From positions 14,383-51,656 of the forward strand of contig JAGPDT010000019.1 of the NCBI GenBank assembly GCA_018057455.1: a stretch of DNA of 37,274 nt, in the 5' to 3' direction. Made by a program: the position numbers and the translations under genes. The notes beneath the pieces are model-generated. The model searched no databases. It had not been told where the DNA came from and was given only the letters and a program-made list of their open reading frames with translations. Positions within the stretch are counted from its first letter, which is position 1. Each line of letters begins with the position of its first letter. This DNA comes from Flavobacteriales bacterium. GTDB lineage: Bacteria > Bacteroidota > Bacteroidia > Flavobacteriales_F > PHOS-HE28. This document shows, piece after piece, positions 34,301 through 37,274 of the stretch.

Positions 34301-34712
34301 ACCAGAAGGAATCGCTCCAGGCGTAGGCCAATGCGCCCACGATGCCGCTGCCCAGCACCGCGACGACCTTGCCGGAAGTGAGTTCTTCATCGCCCTTGCG
34401 CACGGCCAGATACCAGGCCATGTGGGTGATGCTCCAGAAGAGGAAGAGGATGGTGAAGGCGCTGGCCAGGGCGCTGAGCACGTTCACGGCCACAGGCACG
34501 TTCTCCACCGATACGAAGGCGCTGGCCACGCGGGCCAGGATCATGAACAGCGGAGCGCCCGGCGGGTGGCCCACTTCCAGGTTGTAGGCCGTGGCGATGA
34601 ATTCCCCGCAATCCCAAAAGCTGGCCGTGGGCTCGATGGTGGCGAGGTAGGTGTAGGCGGCCACCAGGAATACGGCCCAGCCGGTGAGGACGTTCAGCTT
34701 GTTGAAATTCAT
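31338..34712 (-). CDS. DUF2723 family multi-pass membrane protein (GT-C-like)
   Basis: A 1124-aa integral inner-membrane protein. The opening MNFNKLNVLTGWAVFLVAAY and the loop SFWDCGEFIATAYNLEVGHP (acidic D34 and E37) followed by PGAPLF are hallmarks of DUF2723. This Bacteroidota family resembles protein O-mannosyltransferases of the GT-C fold. About a dozen hydrophobic segments fill roughly the first 720 residues, then a long mostly soluble C-terminal part with helical, TPR-like character reaches the end. It may transfer a sugar from a lipid carrier to secreted proteins, which would suit the glycosylated surface proteins of T9SS organisms, but that is inference. It is translationally coupled to the polysaccharide deacetylase, suggesting a shared envelope-glycan role. 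Confidence 0.9.
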   Translation of the reverse strand: MNFNKLNVLTGWAVFLVAAYTYLATIEPTASFWDCGEFIATAYNLEVGHPPGAPLFMILARVASAFVSVENVPVAVNVLSALASAFTILFLFWSITHMAWYLAVRKGDEELTSGKVVAVLGSGIVGALAYAWSDSFWFSAVEGEVYALSSFFTAIVFWAILKWEREADKPHNTRWLILIAYLMGLSIGVHLLNLLCIPAIAFVYYFKKYQVTRKGIIYTFIISALILGAIQAVIIPGLVKMAGSFELLFVNDFGLPFNTGTLIYTTLILGLVAWGLVWTQRHGKVVLNTVLLGVTVILAGYSTYAMIVVRSNANPPIDENNPENVFNLLSYLNREQYGDRPLMMGQFWGSQLANQREDGNPVYTATWKVMKGNRTAKVFYDGWSADHFLAENPGHTLENEYVVTDARKGTEPVYDPATTMLFPRMYSSQSNHIDAYKQWSDFKGVAVRTTDREGKPTVIQKPTQLENLRFFTDYQVNWMYWRYFLWNFAGRQNDIQGHGGITDGNWYTGIKAIDAQRLGNQDTLPPSMTRNKGMNKLFLLPMLLGLIGLVYQLSRDVRNGSVVLLLFFFTGLAIVIYLNQYPFQPRERDYAYVGSFYAFAIWIGLGVYALFDAARSVTRRELMVAVGGTLAIGVLKFLAEMLAGGDHAISYSLFYMGMAGGLALGAMHLLGRLRNDRSSALAATLIGLVVPVVMVRAEWDDHDRSNRYPARDLAADYLNSCAPNAILFTNGDNDTFPLWYAQEVEGIRTDVRVVNLSLLNTDWYIDQMRRKAYASEPVPFTMDPAKYRQGTRDVVALIPNEKIPGYLDLKRAMGFATDDRNLQQIFQLGKKDAYIPAQRFRIPADSAFVFGPQGMLTAKDTALFTGDVRWTVNRQYVMKNHFLMMDLLANNDWKRPIYFAVTTGPDSYLNLQDHFRLEGLTYRLVPVAGKSSTANTYGSVATDIMLDNVVNKFKWGGMDHGPGVYLDENVLRMTTNLRLQIATLATELAAEGRKEEAKQVLDLAQAKMPEHNVPYDRIMLPIIEAYYQAGDTASANRLGERLFTIMDENMAWYLSLSPEFAQRVEDDMGLSKLVMDRLARTAQVHGQQPLATKLLLRSAEVDTLYQMKLEDMATQGRRTINARF

Positions 34713-34737
34713 GGGGTTGGATAGCTGCGAATGGCGG

Positions 34738-34745
34738 CGAAGCTA
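34738..34745 (-). promoter_or_regulatory. -7-like box of the DUF2723 gene
   Basis: On the minus strand TAGCTTCG differs from TAnnTTTG at one base and lies 25 nt before the ATG at 34712. It is one of several TAnnTTyG/TAnnTTsG variants preceding genes in this window. Confidence 0.35.
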
Positions 34746-34778
34746 CCGAAAGTCGATGCATCCGGCGCAGGAGGTGCT

Positions 34779-34805
34779 TTTGTATTGCGGAACTTTCTAA
34801 ATTTG
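34779..34805 (+). promoter_or_regulatory. Promoter of tRNA-Gln
   Basis: TAAATTTG at 34798-34805 is a perfect match to the Bacteroidota -7 element TAnnTTTG. A TTTG at 34779-34782 lies 15 nt upstream, slightly closer than usual. The box ends 42 nt before the tRNA, in the divergent region shared with the DUF2723 gene. Confidence 0.55.
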
Positions 34806-34847
34806 CCGCGCTTCCGGGGTGGCGTTGGTTGCTTTTGGAAGCGGTAT

Positions 34848-34920
34848 TGGCCGATGGTGTAACTGGCAACACGTCTGATTTTGGTTCAGAAGAGTCCAGG
34901 TTCGAGCCCTGGTCGGCCAA
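34848..34920 (+). tRNA. tRNA-Gln(TTG)
   Basis: The acceptor stem is TGGCCGA (34848-34854) with TCGGCCA (34913-34919), with discriminator A at 34920. CCA is not encoded (CAA follows). The D-arm pairs GTGT with ACAC. The anticodon stem is TCTGA with TCAGA around the loop TTTTGGT, giving anticodon TTG. The T-stem is CCAGG with CCTGG and loop TTCGAGC. The terminal U-A first pair is typical of glutamine tRNAs. Confidence 0.95.
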
Positions 34921-34925
34921 CAACG

Positions 34926-34950
34926 AAACCCTGCGAAAGCGGGGTTTTTT
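34926..34950 (+). terminator. Intrinsic terminator of tRNA-Gln
   Basis: AAACCCTGC (34926-34934) and GCGGGGTTT (34939-34947) form a 9-bp stem, with one T-G, closed by a GAAA tetraloop. T bases continue through 34950. It starts 5 nt after the tRNA. Confidence 0.85.
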
Positions 34951-34962
34951 GTTGTATTGCTC

Positions 34963-35014
34963 CCTCAGCGGTCTCCCGCCAGTGGCTGAAAAGCCACTGG
35001 TGGGGACCCTGAGG
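34963..35014. repeat. Long imperfect hairpin between tRNA-Gln terminator and the deaminase gene
   Basis: Outer arms CCTCAG (34963-34968) and CTGAGG (35009-35014) enclose a further stem. GTC-t-CCCG (34971-34978) pairs with TGGG-GAC (35001-35007). Then a perfect 9-bp CCAGTGGCT (34979-34987) pairs with AGCCACTGG (34992-35000) around a GAAA loop. About 22 pairs form in total, with no T-run on either side. It could be a REP-like palindrome, an mRNA 3'-end stabiliser or a bidirectional terminator for the minus-strand deaminase gene that ends at 35046. Confidence 0.6.
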
Positions 35015-35045
35015 CATAGAGCCAGCCACGAGGATCGATCGCGCC

Positions 35046-35522
35046 TCAATACTTCAACTTGCCGTCCTTCGCTTTCCACGCGGCGAACACCTGCGCGGCC
35101 TCTTCGCCCAGCATCCGTTCCATGCGGAATTTCCGTTGGTCCGGGGGCAAGGGAAGCTCGTCATAGATCAGCTGGTCATCAAAACCGGCATCGGCGGCAT
35201 CTTCCCGCGTGGCGGCGTACACAATGCGGTCCGGGCGCGCCCAATAGATGGCGCCCAAGCACATGGGGCAAGGCTCGCAGCTGGTGTACAGCGAGCATCC
35301 CTCCAGTTGGAAGGAACCCAACTTGGCACAGGCATCGCGGATGGCCACCACCTCGGCGTGGGCCGTGGGGTCGTTGCTGCTGGTCACGCGGTTATTGCCT
35401 TGGCCCACCACTTCGCCGTCCTTCACGATCACGCAGCCGAACGGCCCGCCATCGCCGCGCTCCATCCCGGCGCGTGACAAGGCAATGGCCTCGCGCAGGA
35501 ATTTTCCGTCTTGCTCGTTCAT
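35046..35522 (-). CDS. guaD: Nucleoside/base deaminase, guanine deaminase-like
   Basis: A 158-aa zinc-dependent cytidine/deoxycytidylate-deaminase fold enzyme. The HAE motif is at 55-57 (zinc ligand H55, proton shuttle E57) and PCPMC at 84-88 (zinc ligands C85 and C88). Flanking sequences VTSSNDPTAHAEV, LYTSCEPCPMCLGAIYWA and DAADAGFDDQLIY follow the Bacillus-type guanine deaminase (GuaD), which converts guanine to xanthine for purine salvage or catabolism. The tRNA adenosine deaminase TadA shares the fold but lacks the TSSNDPT and AGFDD pattern. I chose the start at 35522 (MNEQDGKFLREAI). A promoter-like box ends only 5 nt upstream, so the mRNA may be leaderless. It lies 35 bp downstream of the VOC gene, with no obvious functional link. 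Confidence 0.88.
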   Translation of the reverse strand: MNEQDGKFLREAIALSRAGMERGDGGPFGCVIVKDGEVVGQGNNRVTSSNDPTAHAEVVAIRDACAKLGSFQLEGCSLYTSCEPCPMCLGAIYWARPDRIVYAATREDAADAGFDDQLIYDELPLPPDQRKFRMERMLGEEAAQVFAAWKAKDGKLKY

Positions 35523-35527
35523 CGGTG

Positions 35528-35535
35528 GAAAGGTA
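35528..35535 (-). promoter_or_regulatory. -7-like box of the deaminase gene
   Basis: TACCTTTC on the minus strand is one base from TAnnTTTG and is followed by only CACCG before the ATG. This would place transcription initiation at or next to the start codon. Confidence 0.4.
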
Positions 35536-35557
35536 TTCGATAGGTGACCCTTGGCAG

Positions 35558-35959
35558 TCACGCTTCCCACATCCCCGCCTCGATCACCTCCACGCAATGC
35601 CGGTCGGGGTCGCGGAAGTAGAAGCTGCGCCGGCCGTTGGGCCACACATGGTCGTGTTCGATGGCGATGCCCACCGCCACCACGTGGGCGCGCCATGTTT
35701 CATAGTGGTTGGCAGCGGCCTCAAACGCAAAGTGCAGCTCACCGGACCCGAAGTGGCGCGGCACTCCTTCCTGGTCCTTTGTCCGCTCGGCGTTGAAACA
35801 AAGCAGCACGGAATTTCCGGCCCGGAAGAAGGCCAGCAGTTCGGGTGTATGCGTGAAGCATTCCAAGCCGAGTTGATCCGCGTAGAAGGCACGGGTGCGC
35901 TCAGTATCGGCCACATAGAGGCAGGTCTCCTTGATGCCGATCAGGGGCGGGGAGGGCAT
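35558..35959 (-). CDS. VOC (glyoxalase/bleomycin-resistance/dioxygenase) family protein
   Basis: A 133-aa single-unit VOC metalloprotein with two paired beta-alpha-beta-beta-beta modules. Module 1 opens with IKETCLYVADTERTRAFYAD, GLECF and a possible metal ligand at E11. Module 2 has GELHFAFE with H76 and the closing FRDPDRHCVEVIE with E124, the usual VOC metal positions. Members act as glyoxalases, thiol transferases such as FosA, dioxygenases or drug-binding proteins. The substrate is not predictable here. The ATG at 35959 is the only sensible start because the first strand follows directly, yet a promoter-like box ends 4 nt before it. It precedes the deaminase on the same strand. Confidence 0.88.
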   Translation of the reverse strand: MPSPPLIGIKETCLYVADTERTRAFYADQLGLECFTHTPELLAFFRAGNSVLLCFNAERTKDQEGVPRHFGSGELHFAFEAAANHYETWRAHVVAVGIAIEHDHVWPNGRRSFYFRDPDRHCVEVIEAGMWEA

Positions 35960-35963
35960 GGAA

Positions 35964-35971
35964 GCAAGGTA
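35964..35971 (-). promoter_or_regulatory. -7-like box of the VOC gene
   Basis: TACCTTGC on the minus strand, identical to the octamer ahead of the SnoaL-like gene, with only TTCC between it and the ATG. This suggests a leaderless transcript. Confidence 0.4.
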
Positions 35972-35985
35972 AGGAGGGATCAAAA

Positions 35986-36012
35986 GATCAGATGATTTGT
36001 CGATCAGATGAT
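35986..36012. promoter_or_regulatory. Direct repeat GATCAGATGAT x2 (possible regulator site)
   Basis: The 11-mer GATCAGATGAT occurs at 35986-35996 and 36002-36012, a 16-bp period. Its outer ends also form the inverted pair AGATCA / TGATCT. It lies 15 nt beyond the -7-like box of the VOC gene, in the region a transcription factor would occupy. Confidence 0.45.
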
Positions 36013-36083
36013 CTGCGGGTGGCGCGTGGGGCCTTATCATCTCATTACACATGGTCCTGCACGCTCGCGAAAAGTGAAGGTTG

Positions 36084-36128
36084 CCATGTTCAAGAATGGT
36101 TCTGAACATGGGAGTGAGGGTATGTTCA
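36084..36128. promoter_or_regulatory. Three alternating ATGTTCA/TGAACAT arms
   Basis: ATGTTCA (36086-36092), TGAACAT (36103-36109) and ATGTTCA (36122-36128) alternate in orientation. Arms 1 and 2 extend to CCATGTTC (36084-36091) with GAACATGG (36104-36111), plus an inner AGAA with TTCT around a TGG loop, about 12 bp with one bulge. The middle arm can pair with either neighbour. This is an array of dyad half-sites or mutually exclusive hairpins, upstream of the toxin-antitoxin genes. Confidence 0.55.
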
Positions 36129-36211
36129 CCACCCATGGATACACACGTTCGGACGTGGCAGGACCGGCAGGTTCGTAGGGAATGCGCCCCGGAACCCGCG
36201 CCAGGCACAGG

Positions 36212-36244
36212 TTTGCGACCGTCCTCGCCAAGGGCGTAATTTGG
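36212..36244 (+). promoter_or_regulatory. Promoter of the VapB45/VapC45-like operon
   Basis: TTTG at 36212-36215 and TAATTTGG at 36237-36244 are separated by 21 nt, the expected layout of a Bacteroidota -33/-7 promoter with one mismatch in the -7 element. Only 7 nt separate the -7 element from the GTG start at 36252, so the transcript would be leaderless or nearly so. Confidence 0.55.
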
Positions 36245-36251
36245 GCCCGCT

Positions 36252-36935
36252 GTGACCACGAACCTGAAACCGGCTTTGGGGCTGGGTGCCTTCTCGGTAC
36301 CGGATATCGCCTTGATCCTTGACATTCCCCAAGGCAAGGTGCGCCGAATGCTCAACCAAGTTTGGGATGAACGCCTGGGCAAGGACCTGATCGGTGACAC
36401 CTTCTCCATCACCATCGGAGACCATAAGTTCGTCAACTTCCACACGCTCATTGAACTATACGTGTATTTCGAGTTGCGCGACATGAAAGTGAGCGCACAG
36501 AGGATCATCAAGACCCGCAATGCCATGCGGAAGGACCTGGGCTCCGACCATCCCTTTGCCATGGCCAAGCTGCTCAGCAACGGCAAGAAGATCTGGTACG
36601 AGTTCAAGGACAGCATTGTGGATGCCGACGGCAGCCGACAGACCAACTTTGAGCGCATGGTGCGCGACTATGCGAAGAAGATCGACTTCAATGGGAATGA
36701 CCTGGCCGTGCGGTACTGGCCCATGGGCAAGGAACATAAGGTGGTAGTAGACCCTTTGCACCAGTTCGGCATGCCCACCATAGCGGACACCAACATCAAT
36801 ACCCATACGCTGCGGGGCATGTTCCGCAGCGGCGAACCGCCCGAAGTGCTGGCCGAGATGTTTGACATACCCCTGAATGCGGTGAAGGATGCACTGAACT
36901 TCCACGGCCGTGAATTACCGGCCAAGGCCGCATGA
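36252..36935 (+). CDS. VapB45-like antitoxin (HTH + DUF433)
   Basis: A 227-aa protein with a GTG start (MTTNLKPALGLGAFSVPDIA). An N-terminal helix-turn-helix lies at about 14-36 (FSVPDIALILDIPQGKVRRM). A middle alpha/beta region follows. A C-terminal DUF433 domain with a second HTH-like segment spans about 172-220 (GMPTIADTNINTHTLRG, PPEVLAEMFDIPLNAVKDAL). The length and HTH-plus-DUF433 order fit Mycobacterium VapB45 (Rv2018), the antitoxin of the VapC45 PIN-like toxin. Four nucleotides separate its stop from the next gene, which encodes a PIN-like protein, so it very probably neutralises that toxin and binds the operon promoter. The upstream boxes suggest a leaderless mRNA. Ribonuclease inhibition has not been shown for this pair. 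Confidence 0.82.
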   Translation: MTTNLKPALGLGAFSVPDIALILDIPQGKVRRMLNQVWDERLGKDLIGDTFSITIGDHKFVNFHTLIELYVYFELRDMKVSAQRIIKTRNAMRKDLGSDHPFAMAKLLSNGKKIWYEFKDSIVDADGSRQTNFERMVRDYAKKIDFNGNDLAVRYWPMGKEHKVVVDPLHQFGMPTIADTNINTHTLRGMFRSGEPPEVLAEMFDIPLNAVKDALNFHGRELPAKAA

Positions 36936-36939
36936 GGGC

Positions 36940-37274
36940 ATGCACATCTACCTCGATGAGAATCTTTCGGAGTACGTGGCCCAAGGGCTTCAACTATTGA
37001 GCCGCGCACACTACCGGGACATCGAGGTGCTCTCCACCAAGCAGGACAAGGATTTGGGACCAGGGGTGAAGGATCCGGACCTTATCCCCATCGTGGCCAA
37101 GAAGCACGGCGTACTCATCACCAAGGATATCCGCATCCGAACCACGATGCTCTTCCAGTTGTGCCAGCAGAACAAGCTCGGCATCTTTTTCTTGAAGATG
37201 CCTTCAGGCAAGGAGGCCCATTGGGATATTGTGCGCGTGCTGGTGGAGCATTGGGAAGAGATCGTGAAGCACAC
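36940..37274 (+). CDS. VapC45/DUF5615-like PIN-domain toxin, 3' end cut by window
   Basis: The frame is open from the ATG at 36940 to the end of the window (111 codons, no stop), so the C-terminus is missing. It starts MHIYLDENLSEYVAQGLQLL with the acidic pair D6/E7. It continues with VKDPDLIPIVAKKHGVLITK (D45, D47) and D63, then GIFFLKMPSGKEAHWD. These match the compact PIN-like folds of VapC45 and DUF5615 proteins, metal-dependent ribonucleases whose acidic residues bind Mg2+. It is linked 4 nt behind the DUF433 antitoxin. VapC45 is about 138 aa, so only a few tens of residues are likely missing. Confidence 0.85.
   Translation, partial: MHIYLDENLSEYVAQGLQLLSRAHYRDIEVLSTKQDKDLGPGVKDPDLIPIVAKKHGVLITKDIRIRTTMLFQLCQQNKLGIFFLKMPSGKEAHWDIVRVLVEHWEEIVKH

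Noticed and set aside
31302-34724. 584-aa and 501-aa plus-strand frames opposite the DUF2723 gene
   Set aside because: Antisense shadows. The minus-strand protein has clear family motifs and membrane segments.

Overview
The window comes from a GC-rich member of the Bacteroidota, most likely a Flavobacteriales-type bacterium. The evidence is internal. Three proteins end in the 'gliding motility-associated' C-terminal domain (type B sorting domain) of the type IX secretion system (T9SS). One protein ends in a type A T9SS sorting domain. Three PorP/SprF-family outer-membrane proteins, a PorE-like OmpA lipoprotein-type architecture and a DUF2723 membrane protein are also present. Several genes carry -7 boxes resembling the Bacteroidota TAnnTTTG promoter element rather than sigma-70 boxes.

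Layout. (1) 1-2221: metG, with a 27-bp duplication of its own 5' coding sequence upstream and a palindromic insertion-like hairpin inside the gene. (2) 2222-2950: a low-information stretch with a possible small minus-strand ORF and the frameshifted N-terminal remnant of a tail-fibre-like protein. (3) 2957-6656, minus strand: a large secreted T9SS type A protein with a PKD domain, preceded by a SnoaL/NTF2-like protein. (4) 6988-7062: tRNA-Arg(CCT). (5) 7231-30725, plus strand: a 23.5-kb T9SS surface-protein island made of three successive cargo plus PorP/SprF modules (330-aa, 3121-aa and 2656-aa cargos), closed by a PorE-like TPR/beta-propeller/CRD/OmpA protein. Most junctions overlap by 1-4 nt, so the genes look translationally coupled. 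(6) 30712-34712, minus strand: a DUF2723 membrane protein coupled to a polysaccharide deacetylase, converging on the island with a 14-bp stop-to-stop overlap. (7) 34848-34920: tRNA-Gln(TTG) with a clear terminator and a long imperfect hairpin. (8) 35046-35959, minus strand: a guanine-deaminase-like enzyme and a VOC-family protein. (9) 36252-end, plus strand: a VapB45/VapC45-like (HTH + DUF433 / PIN-like) toxin-antitoxin pair, with the toxin cut by the window edge.

The most striking content is the T9SS island. The 3121-aa adhesin carries 33 SprB-type repeats, 32 of which have gained an extra, co-varying cysteine pair. Its middle section is a higher-order tandem of a four-repeat unit with an exact 951-bp period. 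The 2656-aa adhesin is built from 30 repeats of a different family and shows traces of an approximately 2.7-kb segmental duplication. By analogy with SprB-SprF, each cargo is probably exported and anchored by the PorP/SprF protein encoded immediately after it, and the terminal OmpA-like protein may attach the assembly to peptidoglycan. Several small genes (VOC, guanine deaminase, VapB45-like) have a promoter-like box only 4-7 nt before the start codon, which suggests leaderless or near-leaderless mRNAs.
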